Shown one piece after another: positions 1-9,060 of a stretch of DNA of 64,000 nucleotides. A program made the translations under genes and the position numbers. The notes below the pieces were generated by a model. The model was not told the origin of the DNA and searched no databases. It saw only the letters and a list, made by a program, of their open reading frames with translations. Numbering within the stretch: position 1 is the first letter of the stretch; every line of letters begins with the position of its first letter. The stretch spans positions 26,143 through 90,142 of the forward strand of contig NZ_JAATJW010000006.1 in assembly GCF_011800755.1 (NCBI RefSeq), given 5' to 3'. The DNA is from Listeria valentina (lineage in GTDB: Bacteria > Bacillota > Bacilli > Lactobacillales > Listeriaceae).

Positions 1-653
1 GCAGGCCCACCACCTACGACAAGAACATCATAAGGATCTTTGTTTTCAAATTCAGAAATATCAGCTGTCCCTACGATTTTTTCAAGAATTTGTTCGATTG
101 TCATTCGACCGTTGCTAAATTCTTCTCCGTTAAGAAAAACGGTTGGGACACCCATGACATTTTTGGCTTCGATTTCAGATTGGAACATGCCACCTTCAAT
201 CATAGTATGTGAAATGGACGGGTTAAGTACGCTCATAATATTTAAAGCTTGAACAACATCTGGACAGTTATGGCAAGACAAGCTGACATAGGTTTCAAAA
301 TGAAGTTCTTCTTTAATCGACTGAATTTGTTTGATTACTTTCTCAGAAACTTTTGGTGCGCGTCCACTTACTTGGAGTAAAGCAAGCACAAGCGAAGTGA
401 ATTCGTGGCCAAGTGGAATGCCCGAAAAGACGATTCCTGATTCCTGATCTTTTTTATCTACGCTAAAACTTGGCTTGCGGCTAAGTGTGCCTTCAGCCAT
501 TGTGATTTTGGGTGACATTGATGTGATTTCTTCAACGAAATCAGATAGCTTTTTCGAATTTTCACTAGCATCCAAGCTGACGCGTAAAACTAAATCGCCT
601 TCTAGGAGCTCTAAATACTGAGCTAGCTGTTTTTTAATTTCTGCATCCAACAT
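1..653 (-). CDS. ahpF: Alkyl hydroperoxide reductase subunit F, N-terminal part (runs off the window)
   Basis: This is the first 217 codons of the flavoprotein that passes electrons from NADH to AhpC. The ATG is at 653 and the reading frame stays open to base 1. The N-terminal domain (about residues 1-200) is the double-thioredoxin-fold region, with the redox pair C127-x-x-C130 (SCHNCPD). The frame then enters the FAD-binding Rossmann motif (VVGGGPA), which is cut by the window edge. The start lies 14 bases after the ahpC stop, so the two genes are very probably one operon expressed from the ahpC promoter. The C-terminal FAD/NAD domains and the second CxxC are outside the window. I do not associate ahpF with L. 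monocytogenes, so the pair is a useful clade marker. The identity is secure; completeness cannot be judged. Confidence 0.93.
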   Translation of the reverse strand, partial: MLDAEIKKQLAQYLELLEGDLVLRVSLDASENSKKLSDFVEEITSMSPKITMAEGTLSRKPSFSVDKKDQESGIVFSGIPLGHEFTSLVLALLQVSGRAPKVSEKVIKQIQSIKEELHFETYVSLSCHNCPDVVQALNIMSVLNPSISHTMIEGGMFQSEIEAKNVMGVPTVFLNGEEFSNGRMTIEQILEKIVGTADISEFENKDPYDVLVVGGGP

Positions 654-667
654 ATTTTTTGCGCTCC

Positions 668-1231
668 TTAAATTTTTCCTACTAGGTCAAGACTTGGCGT
701 TAAAGTTTCTTCCCCTTCTTTCCATTTTGCAGGGCAAACTTCACCAGGATGTTTACGAACGTATTGAGCAGCTTTTACTTTATCGATCAGTGTACTTGCA
801 TCACGTCCGATTCCATCTGCGTTGATTTCAACTGTTTGAACAATCCCATCTGGATCGATGATGAATGTTCCACGATTAGATAGTCCTTCTTCTTCATCTA
901 ACACATCAAAAATTTGCGAAATCTTGTGCGATGGATCTCCTACCATAATGTAATTAATTTTATTAATGACATCTGAGGAATCGTGCCAAGCTTTGTGTGT
1001 GAAGTGCGTATCTGTTGATACAGAATAAACTTCAACACCTAGCGATTGAAGTGTTTCATATTGGTCTTGCAAATCCCCAAGTTCTGTTGGGCAAACAAAC
1101 GAAAAATCAGCTGGATAGAAACAAACTACGCTCCATTTTCCTTTTAAATCTTCTGAAGATACATCAATGAATTCACCCTTGTGATAAGCTTTTGCTGTGA
1201 ATTCTTCAACTTCTTTTCCAATTAATGACAT
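668..1231 (-). CDS. ahpC: Alkyl hydroperoxide reductase subunit C (2-Cys peroxiredoxin)
   Basis: A 187-residue typical 2-Cys peroxiredoxin of the AhpC class, the usual length for the family. It reduces H2O2 and organic hydroperoxides in the cytosol and is recycled by AhpF. The peroxidatic cysteine is C47 in FVCPTE and the resolving cysteine is C166 in GEVCPAKW; the GxSxDTxFTHKAW active-site region is also present (about residues 70-82). The start is fixed by a strong AAGGAGG ribosome-binding site ten bases upstream. The gene is first in an operon with ahpF. A good SigA promoter with a PerR-like operator lies upstream, so peroxide induction is likely (inferred from the site and from family knowledge). 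Confidence 0.97.
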   Translation of the reverse strand: MSLIGKEVEEFTAKAYHKGEFIDVSSEDLKGKWSVVCFYPADFSFVCPTELGDLQDQYETLQSLGVEVYSVSTDTHFTHKAWHDSSDVINKINYIMVGDPSHKISQIFDVLDEEEGLSNRGTFIIDPDGIVQTVEINADGIGRDASTLIDKVKAAQYVRKHPGEVCPAKWKEGEETLTPSLDLVGKI

Positions 1232-1287
1232 TTAAAAATTCCTCCTTCATGTTATCTATAGGATGCAAAGTGACCCTTTACTTCTTT

Positions 1288-1316
1288 ATTATCATGAATT
1301 TAGAAAGCAATGTCAA
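1288..1316 (-). promoter_or_regulatory. ahpC promoter with PerR-like operator
   Basis: Reading the minus strand there is a perfect -35 TTGACA (1311-1316), a 17-base spacer and a -10 GATAAT (1288-1293). The segment around the -10 (ATGATAATAA) matches the right half of the PerR box TTATAATNATTATAA well, but the left half is poor. Peroxide-responsive repression by PerR is therefore plausible rather than proven. Confidence 0.7.
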
Positions 1317-1373
1317 CTGCTAATTAAAACATTTATTAAATTGGAATAACTATCAAGTGAAATCAGATACAAG

Positions 1374-1406
1374 AAAAGCACGTTCCACTTTTGGAACGTG
1401 CTTTTT
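1374..1406. terminator. Rho-independent terminator downstream of dedA
   Basis: The inverted repeat GCACGTTCC / GGAACGTGC has a four-base loop and A/T runs on both sides. It can stop the minus-strand dedA transcript, whose coding region ends at 1420, and looks bidirectional. Confidence 0.85.
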
Positions 1407-1419
1407 CGAATAGTTATTT

Positions 1420-2082
1420 TTACTTGGTTCCTTTCTTTGCAAGCTTTGCGCGCAAGAAAGAAATGAACATCGGGATGAGCGATACGATGATAATCCCGAT
1501 TACAACTATTGAGAAATTTTCTTTGACAATGGGAATATTTCCAAAGAAATAGCCACCAAGTGTGCAAAGGAGTACCCAAACGGTTGCACCTAAAATGTTG
1601 TAGTTGAGGAAATAGCGATAGTTCATTCGGCTTGCTCCAGCCACAAATGGCGCGAACGTGCGGATAAATGGCATAAAACGTGCAATGAAAATCGTCTTTC
1701 CGCCATGTTTATTGAAGAATGCTTCGGCTTTTTCCATTTTTTCTCGGTTAATGATTTTACCAAACCAGCTATCTTCAGGAATGCTCGTTCCAATTTTTTT
1801 ACCGATATGATAGTTGACGGTGTCGCCAAGTACTGCTGCTAGCCAAAGAACGATGATTAGCGGGACAATTTTCAAAATGGAACCGTCTAGGACTGCGAGT
1901 GCTCCAGCTGCGAACAGTAATGAATCTCCCGGTAAAAACGGGAAAATAACAAGTCCAGTTTCAACAAAGACAATAACAAACAAAATAACATATGTCCAAA
2001 TGCCGAATGTATTAATAATTTCTACTAAATGCTGGTCAATATGCAAGATAAAACTAATTAACCAAGAGATAAAATCTACCAA
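1420..2082 (-). CDS. DedA-family membrane protein
   Basis: A 220-residue polytopic membrane protein of the DedA/SNARE-associated (VTT domain) family. Members work in undecaprenyl-phosphate or phospholipid recycling and in membrane homeostasis. Visible family features are the ETGLVIFPFLPGDSLLF segment near residue 42, the GDTVNYHIGKKIG stretch, and the F(I/V)ARFMPFIRTFAPFVAGASRM motif around residues 135-158, with hydrophobic spans between them. The start codon is TTG at 2082 behind GGAAGTGAAGG. The gene is monocistronic between two terminators. Which DedA subgroup it belongs to, and its exact lipid substrate, cannot be told from sequence alone. Confidence 0.88.
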   Translation of the reverse strand: MVDFISWLISFILHIDQHLVEIINTFGIWTYVILFVIVFVETGLVIFPFLPGDSLLFAAGALAVLDGSILKIVPLIIVLWLAAVLGDTVNYHIGKKIGTSIPEDSWFGKIINREKMEKAEAFFNKHGGKTIFIARFMPFIRTFAPFVAGASRMNYRYFLNYNILGATVWVLLCTLGGYFFGNIPIVKENFSIVVIGIIIVSLIPMFISFLRAKLAKKGTK

Positions 2083-2252
2083 GCCTTCACTTCCTTTTCG
2101 TGTATTGTGTCCATTTTAACACAACTTTTTCCAATATTTATCATTCTTAAGTGTGATTTAACGAAATTTTAACAAACGCTAAAGATGTAGTTTTTTACAA
2201 TTGTCAATAAATTGCCACATTATTTTGCATCAAAACGTGGTATGATAGTGAC

Positions 2253-2322
2253 ACAGGATTTTACTGTATGAAATTCATTCGAAGGAAAATAACGTCTTAC
2301 AGGCACAAGGCGTTATTTTTTT
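2253..2322 (+). ncRNA. Candidate small RNA with its own promoter and terminator
   Basis: On the plus strand an extended -10 promoter (TGGTATGAT, 2238-2246) is followed about 40 bases later by a strong hairpin with a T-run. The arms AAAATAACG (2286-2294) and CGTTATTTT (2311-2319) extend inward by a G-U and a CTT/AAG pairing. The predicted transcript is about 70 nt. No convincing ORF with a ribosome-binding site lies inside, and the flanking genes point the other way. I do not recognise the RNA family. It could instead be an attenuated leader of a lost gene. Confidence 0.45.
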
Positions 2323-2326
2323 GTAC

Positions 2327-2366
2327 AAAAAGAGAGGCACGCCGCGATGGCGTGCCTCTCTTTTTG
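2327..2366. terminator. Bidirectional terminator
   Basis: A near-perfect hairpin AGAGAGGCACGCC (2331-2343) / GGCGTGCCTCTCT (2349-2361) with A/T tracts on both sides. It ends the minus-strand DUF4064-like gene and backs up the small-RNA terminator on the plus strand. Confidence 0.9.
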
Positions 2367-2368
2367 TT

Positions 2369-2707
2369 TTATTCCCCATCAAGCGCGATTTCTTCTTGGT
2401 TGACTAAAGCAATTAAGCCTCCTAGACCTAGAAGCATGATTGGGATTAGGAACATTACTGAAACAGACATTGTTCCGCCAATCGCCGCTGCGATCATGAA
2501 TACTGCCCCCATGCGTGGTTTGTGAGCTACAACGAATGAGCCAACAAGACCAAGAATAGAAAGAATAAGCGTACCAGCTGTTAGTAGGTAGAAGAAAAAC
2601 GATTCTTCTTCTAAAGCTTGTGAAATACCAGGGATAGTAAGTACCATTAAACTAAAAGCAATGGCCAGCGCTGACCCCAAAAAGCCAAGTAATCCTTCTA
2701 ATTTCAT
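2369..2707 (-). CDS. Small membrane protein, DUF4064-like
   Basis: A 112-residue protein with three to four hydrophobic spans (about residues 5-25, 38-62, 67-85 and 85-103) and an acidic C-terminal tail (NQEEIALDGE). The N-terminal 'KLEGLLGFLGS' and the alternation of glycine-rich helices resemble the DUF4064 family of Firmicutes membrane proteins of unknown role. The ATG is at 2707, preceded by AAAAGGAG. It sits downstream of the NagB-like gene, but an 83-base gap suggests it may have its own promoter. No function is claimed. Confidence 0.7.
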   Translation of the reverse strand: MKLEGLLGFLGSALAIAFSLMVLTIPGISQALEEESFFFYLLTAGTLILSILGLVGSFVVAHKPRMGAVFMIAAAIGGTMSVSVMFLIPIMLLGLGGLIALVNQEEIALDGE

Positions 2708-2790
2708 AAATAACTCTCCTTTTTTGTGCTTTTATTCTATGTTACCACCTCTCCTGCAAGAAAACAATAAAACGCCTACATTTTCACAGT

Positions 2791-3519
2791 TTAGTCAAGA
2801 AAAGCTTGGATTTCGCTTGCTGCCTCTTCGTCCAACACAACAGTTAGGTTGGGATGCATTTGTAAAATGGAAGATGGGTGTTCGTTTGTAACTGGTCCAA
2901 AAAGGGCTTTTCGGATGGTTGCTGCTTTTTTCTGTCCGTTTGCAAATAACACAATTCGTCTGCTTTGCATGACACTTTTCGGCCCCATTGTCACGTAATA
3001 ATCTGGGCATTTGGATTCGTCTCCACCGACTTCACTGATCATTACTTCGCGCATGCCGGGTGTTGCGTCACTTTCCACGCGTGACGTTAAGCACTCAAAT
3101 CGAGTAGTTCCTGGAAGGTTGCCACAAAAATGACCGTCTTCGCCGATGCCAAGTAAAATCAAGTCTAATCCGCCGTCTGCCGCGATCCGCGCATCTTGAT
3201 CTTTGTAATTTTTTTCGTCAAGAACGTGGATGTTGGCTTGGTTGATTTTAGCTGGCGAAAAGTATAACTGATTTAAATTGGACATGGTGACGCCAAATTC
3301 TGCACCTTTAACGGGGATTTCATCAAAATTGTAATAGTGAACATTGTTGAAATGCGGCTTGTCACGCACGGCTTCCGCCAAGTATTGATACATTTTAACG
3401 GGTGTGCTCCCAGCTGTAATGGCAAGGTTGACTCTTTTTTCTTGTAGCATTTCCCCAAGCAAGATTTGTTCTGCGGTTTTGCTCATCGCATCATAGTCTT
3501 GTTCCACGATTATTTTCAT
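2791..3519 (-). CDS. NagB/RpiA-type sugar-phosphate isomerase or deaminase
   Basis: A 242-residue protein of the glucosamine-6-phosphate deaminase / 6-phosphogluconolactonase superfamily. It shows the sugar-phosphate loop TAGSTPVKMY (about residues 35-44), the YYNFDEIPV segment, and GIGEDGHFCGNLPGTTRF, where true NagB enzymes have GxGxDGHIAFNEP. The altered active-site loop (GNLPG in place of FNEPG) places it among uncharacterised NagB paralogues such as E. coli YieK, so I do not call it nagB. The start is the ATG at 3519 behind AGAGGAGG; an in-frame upstream ATG at 3561 has no such site. It is the third gene of the bglP operon, 13 bases after the lipoprotein phosphatase, and should act on an imported phosphosugar. 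Confidence 0.82.
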   Translation of the reverse strand: MKIIVEQDYDAMSKTAEQILLGEMLQEKRVNLAITAGSTPVKMYQYLAEAVRDKPHFNNVHYYNFDEIPVKGAEFGVTMSNLNQLYFSPAKINQANIHVLDEKNYKDQDARIAADGGLDLILLGIGEDGHFCGNLPGTTRFECLTSRVESDATPGMREVMISEVGGDESKCPDYYVTMGPKSVMQSRRIVLFANGQKKAATIRKALFGPVTNEHPSSILQMHPNLTVVLDEEAASEIQAFLD

Positions 3520-3532
3520 TCTGTTGCCTCCT

Positions 3533-4336
3533 CTAGTCTTTGGATTTGCCTTTTTCGACATAGCTCATATCATTAATGCTCTCAACATGAAATTTTCCAT
3601 GTTTATAACGAATTTTTGTGACACTTGCATTTTCAAAAGGTTCACCGTGGTAATCATCTGTCAAGTTAGAAACCAAAGCGCCGATGGCCATTCCATGACT
3701 TACTAGCAACACATTGCCGCCTTGATCGGCTTGTTTTTTGGCAACTTTTGTGAGTTCTTGTTGCATTCTATTTCGAACGGCTGGATAAGTTTCTGCCATG
3801 CCTGTATCATCTAACTTTTGTAATTTCTCGAGACTCTGCTCAATAGTTACTTTCTGCGCCGAAATAGCTTTCATAAGAGTTGGCTGATCTGGATAACCAA
3901 ACTGTTTGGCAATATCGCCCCACATATTCGCATCCAAATCGCCTTCATATTTGCCAAAGCAAACTTCGCGTAGCTTCTTGCTTTCATGTAATTTTAAATT
4001 CTTTTGTCCCTGGGTTTCTAAAATAGCCTCCGCTGTTTCGCGCGCTCTACCAGAGTCACTTGAATAAACTGCATCAAAATGGGTTCCCTTCAAGCCTTTC
4101 CCAAGTTGTTCCGCAACTTCCGCTCCAGAATCAATAAGCGGCGAATCCGCAAAGCCTTGAACACGTTTTTCTTGATTCAGCATTGTTTTTCCATGACGTG
4201 TCACGTAGATAACAACATCTTTCTCGGTTTTTTTGGAACCATTTGCCTCTTTAGCTCCCTGTCCTGAACCACAGCCAGCTAAAACGAGCAATACTGCCAT
4301 ACAAAGGATCCAAATCTTCCCTATTTGTTTTTTCAT
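3533..4336 (-). CDS. Lipoprotein histidine phosphatase (phosphoglycerate mutase-like)
   Basis: A 267-residue protein with a signal peptide (residues 1-21) ending in a lipobox (LAGC, Cys22), so it should be anchored outside the membrane. From residue 42 it is a histidine-phosphatase (branch 1) domain. It has the catalytic RHGKT (R47, H48), a second arginine in SSDSGRARETAEA, the LREVCFGKYEG acidic segment, and the second histidine in LLVSHGMAIG. Family members remove phosphate from small phospho-esters. It is packed between bglP and the NagB-like gene with 13-base gaps, which suggests it trims an external phosphorylated sugar before or during PTS uptake; that role is inference. An extracytoplasmic lipoprotein of this fold in a PTS operon is unusual. 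Confidence 0.85.
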   Translation of the reverse strand: MKKQIGKIWILCMAVLLVLAGCGSGQGAKEANGSKKTEKDVVIYVTRHGKTMLNQEKRVQGFADSPLIDSGAEVAEQLGKGLKGTHFDAVYSSDSGRARETAEAILETQGQKNLKLHESKKLREVCFGKYEGDLDANMWGDIAKQFGYPDQPTLMKAISAQKVTIEQSLEKLQKLDDTGMAETYPAVRNRMQQELTKVAKKQADQGGNVLLVSHGMAIGALVSNLTDDYHGEPFENASVTKIRYKHGKFHVESINDMSYVEKGKSKD

Positions 4337-4349
4337 TTTACAAGCTCCT

Positions 4350-6254
4350 TTAAATAACCAGCGTGATCAGCCTGTCGCCTACTTTCACGATTTGGTCATC
4401 TACGACTAAAATATCCAAATACTTATCCGAATTCGTTATAATCACTGGCGTTGTTACGTCATAGCCGGCCGCTGTGATTTTTTCGATGTCAAATTCTGAT
4501 AGTAATTCACCTGCTTCAACCCGGTCGCCTTGCTTAATATGTGTTGTAAAATGTTCACCGTTTAATTGAACGGTATTTAATCCAATGTGAATGAGCACTT
4601 CTGCGCCATCATCTGTTTTTATGCCAATTGCATGCCCAGTTGGGAAAACGGTTGTCGCCACACCACTTGCTGGAGCATATACTTTGCCTTCTTGCGGTTT
4701 GATGGCTGTTCCTTTTCCAAGCGCACCAGATGCAAAGGCTTCGTCTGGTACTTCAGCCAAAGTAATCACTTCGCCTTCCAAAGGGCTTACCAAAATTTCT
4801 CGCTCAATCAGGGTTTCTGTTTCACGGTTTCCTGCTTCTGTCTCTGCTTTTGCGCTCGCTGGGTCTTTAAATCCGAAAATCAAAGTCAGCACGGCGCCAA
4901 CAATAAATGCTACAACGATCGCGATAATCACCATTAGCACGCTGAAACCAATTGATTCTCCTGGTTTGAAGAAGTTTGGAATACCGAAAATGCCAAGACC
5001 GCCCATGATATAAGATTTTACGTGCGCACCGCCAATGATCGCGCCACCAATGGCACCACCGATACAGCTCATGATGAACGGTTTTTTGAGCGGCAGCGTA
5101 ACACCGTAAATCGCGGGTTCTGTTACACCGAAAATACCCGAGATGAAGGCAGGAACGCTAAGAGATTTGAGTTTTTCGTTTTTCGATTTGATCATGACTG
5201 CGAGTACCGCACCGATTTGAGCGAAGGATGCCGCGAAACTCATCGCCAAGATTGGATCAAAGTGCATTTGAGCCAAGTTGTTCATTGCGATCGGGATAAG
5301 TCCCCAGTGCAAGCCGAAGATAACAAAGACTTGCCAGAAGCCACCAAGTAAAAGGCCGGCTACAATCGGACTCAAATTGTAAACCCAGATGGTTGCTGCG
5401 CCGAGTAATTGTCCTGCCCAAGTTGCAATTGGACCGATGACTAAGAAAGTGAGCGGAACAACAATCAAAAGGGTGAAAAATGGAACTAAGAAAGTTTTCA
5501 CTACATCTGGAATGATTTTTTTTATCCAGTTTTCAACTTTGGAGCTAAACCAAATCGCAATCAAAATTGGAATAACGGAAGAAGCGTAGCTCATTAAAAT
5601 GACAGGTATCCCAAGGAAAGTCACATGAATTGGTGAAGCAATAACTGTGCCTTCGAAGAGTGTATATAGCGGTTTTCCTGCCATAATTCCTGCAAGTGTC
5701 GGGTAAACCATCGACGCCCCGATAGCCATCCCAATAAAGATGTTCGAACCAAATTTTTTACTTGCTGTGTAACCGAGGAAGATCGGGAAGAAGTTGAACA
5801 AGCTGTCCCCTACGGCATAAAGCAATTGGTAAGTACCAGACTGCTCAGTCACCCATCCGAACGCAAGGAACATCGCAGCAAAGCCTTTAATCATCCCGGT
5901 TGCAGCTAAAACACCAAGAACGGGCGTAAATACACCGGAAATGAAGTCAATGAATCGGTTAAAAATATTTCCAGTTGCTTTTTCTTCACCAGCTCCTTCT
6001 GGATTAATGCCGGCTACTTCAATAAATGTACTATAGACATCTGGAACATTGTTTCCAATAACCACTTGATACTGACCGCCACTTTGTACGACGGAAACAA
6101 CGCCATCCAAAGCTTTAATTTTTTCAGTATTGGCAATTTTCTCATCTTTAAGTTTAAATCTCAGCCGCGTCACACAATGAAACACGCTATTGATGTTTTC
6201 GACGCCTCCGACATTTTCCAAGATGTCCTTTGCGAGTGCTTCATACTTTTTCAT
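4350..6254 (-). CDS. bglP: Beta-glucoside-type PTS permease EIIBCA
   Basis: A 634-residue fused PTS transporter in the order EIIB-EIIC-EIIA. The EIIB phosphorylation cysteine is C27 (VFHCVTRLRF). The EIIC channel spans roughly residues 105-460, with the GVTEPAIYGVTLP motif. The EIIA domain occupies the last ~150 residues, with the phospho-histidine near H556 (VLIHIGLNTV). It imports and phosphorylates a beta-glucoside or related disaccharide at the membrane. It is preceded by a LicT/BglG-type antiterminator target, a terminator and a cre site, so it should be induced by substrate through antitermination and repressed by glucose through CcpA. It heads an operon with the lipoprotein phosphatase and the NagB-like gene. 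bglA lies just upstream on its own transcript. The exact substrate is not readable. Confidence 0.93.
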   Translation of the reverse strand: MKKYEALAKDILENVGGVENINSVFHCVTRLRFKLKDEKIANTEKIKALDGVVSVVQSGGQYQVVIGNNVPDVYSTFIEVAGINPEGAGEEKATGNIFNRFIDFISGVFTPVLGVLAATGMIKGFAAMFLAFGWVTEQSGTYQLLYAVGDSLFNFFPIFLGYTASKKFGSNIFIGMAIGASMVYPTLAGIMAGKPLYTLFEGTVIASPIHVTFLGIPVILMSYASSVIPILIAIWFSSKVENWIKKIIPDVVKTFLVPFFTLLIVVPLTFLVIGPIATWAGQLLGAATIWVYNLSPIVAGLLLGGFWQVFVIFGLHWGLIPIAMNNLAQMHFDPILAMSFAASFAQIGAVLAVMIKSKNEKLKSLSVPAFISGIFGVTEPAIYGVTLPLKKPFIMSCIGGAIGGAIIGGAHVKSYIMGGLGIFGIPNFFKPGESIGFSVLMVIIAIVVAFIVGAVLTLIFGFKDPASAKAETEAGNRETETLIEREILVSPLEGEVITLAEVPDEAFASGALGKGTAIKPQEGKVYAPASGVATTVFPTGHAIGIKTDDGAEVLIHIGLNTVQLNGEHFTTHIKQGDRVEAGELLSEFDIEKITAAGYDVTTPVIITNSDKYLDILVVDDQIVKVGDRLITLVI

Positions 6255-6291
6255 CTCTCAAATCATCCTTTCTTATTTTTGGGCAAAAGAA

Positions 6292-6361
6292 AAACCTAAA
6301 CTCATTCGAGGAACGTGCGCCAGAAAGCGACACAAAAATTCCTACAAATCAGTTTAGGTTT
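6292..6361 (-). terminator. Conditional terminator in the bglP leader
   Basis: In the minus-strand leader RNA, AAACCTAAACT (complement of 6351-6361) pairs with AGTTTAGGTTT (complement of 6292-6302), followed by a T-rich run. Its upstream arm overlaps the antiterminator target, so antiterminator binding and this hairpin are mutually exclusive. Confidence 0.88.
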
Positions 6362-6383
6362 TGCCCAAAATTGGTAACAATCC
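6357..6383 (-). promoter_or_regulatory. Ribonucleic antiterminator (RAT) for a LicT/BglG-type protein
   Basis: On the minus strand the leader begins with GGATTGTTACC (complement of 6373-6383) and ends with GGCAAAACC (complement of 6357-6365), the classic BglG/LicT/SacT RAT layout. It starts about eight bases after the expected transcription start. No antiterminator gene lies in this window, so the regulator must be encoded elsewhere. Confidence 0.92.
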
Positions 6384-6397
6384 TTTTTGATAATCCA

Positions 6398-6426
6398 ACT
6401 ATATCATATGTGTAAAACGCTTTCAA
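6398..6426 (-). promoter_or_regulatory. bglP promoter overlapped by a cre (CcpA) site
   Basis: Minus-strand -35 TTGAAA (6421-6426), a 17-base spacer, -10 TATAGT (6398-6403). The -35 lies in TTGAAAGCGTTTTACA (6411-6426), which matches the cre consensus WTGNAANCGNWNNCW except at the last positions. CcpA bound here would block the polymerase, giving carbon catabolite repression. Confidence 0.85.
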
Positions 6427-6481
6427 GACTATTTTTAAATTTTTTTCCTTGGAGTTAAATCATTGATAGACATAAAATGAA

Positions 6482-6523
6482 AAAGCCTCTCTTGCCGATT
6501 CTTGCATCAGCAAAAGAAGCTTT
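6482..6523 (-). terminator. Terminator after bglA
   Basis: Imperfect hairpin with arms starting AAAGC (6482-6486) and GCTTT (6519-6523), with further pairing through TTGC/GCAA. On the minus strand it is followed by a T-rich tract, just after the bglA stop at 6530. Confidence 0.65.
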
Positions 6524-6529
6524 CAACTT

Positions 6530-8121
<1,592 letters not shown>

Positions 8122-8243
8122 CAATATCCGAACGACATGCTCAGTCCCTTCTATATTTGATACCTTTAAAATTTGTCTACAAATCCGAAAATATATTTAT
8201 AAATGAAATATTCGCATTTTTTGCAATTATGAGCGCGTTTTTA

Positions 8244-8252
8244 TGGTATAAT
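8244..8252 (+). promoter_or_regulatory. Extended -10 promoter of the Nudix gene
   Basis: TGGTATAAT with its -10 at 8247-8252, and a weak -35 upstream. Its place downstream of the longest possible ORF start supports translation from the ATG at 8307. Confidence 0.65.
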
Positions 8253-8306
8253 GTGTGCATAAAATTTGAAAAGTATGTGAAACTTAGATTAAAGGCGGGT
8301 AAAAAC

Positions 8307-8768
8307 ATGGACTACATCAGAGAGATAAGAAAAAAAGTAGGAAATGAAAAAATTATTTTAAATTTTGTAGGAGGCTATATTAAAAATAACGAAGGAGAAA
8401 TTTTACTCCAAAAAAGAAAGGATAAGAATGTTTGGGGATTTCCAGGTGGAGCTATTGAATTAGGAGAATCCATTGAGGAAGCTCTTGTAAGGGAAATTTT
8501 GGAAGAGACGGGGCTTCAAATTAAGATGAAATCCTTAATTGGTATATATTCCAAATACGAAGACAGTTATCCAAATGGTGACAAAGTCCAACCCATTTCC
8601 TATTTTTTTGAACTGGAGCTTCTTAGTGGAAAATTATCTACACAAGATGAAGAAACATTGGGCCTTAAATACTTTAAAGAAAATAACATGCCACCGTTAG
8701 TTAATAAACAACACGAAGATTTTTTTACAGATTTAAAAAATTATGATGGGCAAGTATTTATTAGATAG
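8307..8768 (+). CDS. Nudix hydrolase
   Basis: A 153-residue Nudix protein. The full Nudix box G-x5-E-x7-REUxEExGU is present from about residue 46 (GAIELGESIEEALVREILEETGL region), preceded by KNVWGFPGG, so the metal-binding catalytic helix is intact. Such enzymes cleave nucleoside diphosphates linked to another group; the substrate is not predictable here. The ATG at 8307 is chosen because the -10 at 8247-8252 lies inside the longer ORF that starts at 8157, and AAAGGCGGG precedes the ATG. It is the only plus-strand gene on the left arm. Its codons and flanks are clearly more AT-rich than its neighbours, so recent gain by transfer is likely. Confidence 0.88.
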   Translation: MDYIREIRKKVGNEKIILNFVGGYIKNNEGEILLQKRKDKNVWGFPGGAIELGESIEEALVREILEETGLQIKMKSLIGIYSKYEDSYPNGDKVQPISYFFELELLSGKLSTQDEETLGLKYFKENNMPPLVNKQHEDFFTDLKNYDGQVFIR

Positions 8769-9028
8769 AGATCTAAATGCACTGAAACTTTTATTAATGA
8801 TTTCAAAAATATAACTATGAACTACAAATTCTGTCTAATTGCAGCCATTCTTATAAAAAATTAGATGCATTCAAAATTAGCTGCTCAAAAAACCCTACAA
8901 TTAAAATTTTCCATATTTATAATTACTCTTTTCAAAACCTACGCCCAAAAAATAATAGGCAGTAGCATAAACAGACTTTCCAACTCGCACGGCTACCTTC
9001 CCCATCTATACAAAATTACTTCCATAAC

Positions 9029-9057
9029 AAAAAAAGCGCGCTTCCGCACGCTTTTCC
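9029..9057 (-). terminator. Terminator of the deo/nupC operon
   Basis: Arms AAAAGCG (9032-9038) and CGCTTTT (9049-9055); the minus strand continues into a T-run. It lies four bases after nupC. The 250 bases between here and the Nudix stop are AT-rich, and I see nothing else in them. Confidence 0.8.
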
Positions 9058-9060
9058 CAT

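Noticed and set aside
40..252. Plus-strand frame of 70 residues
   Set aside because: It is the shadow of the ahpF N-terminus on the other strand; no ribosome-binding site or family match.
4587..5351. Three plus-strand frames of 109-140 residues inside bglP
   Set aside because: They are antisense to a complete PTS gene, have skewed composition and lack starts with binding sites.
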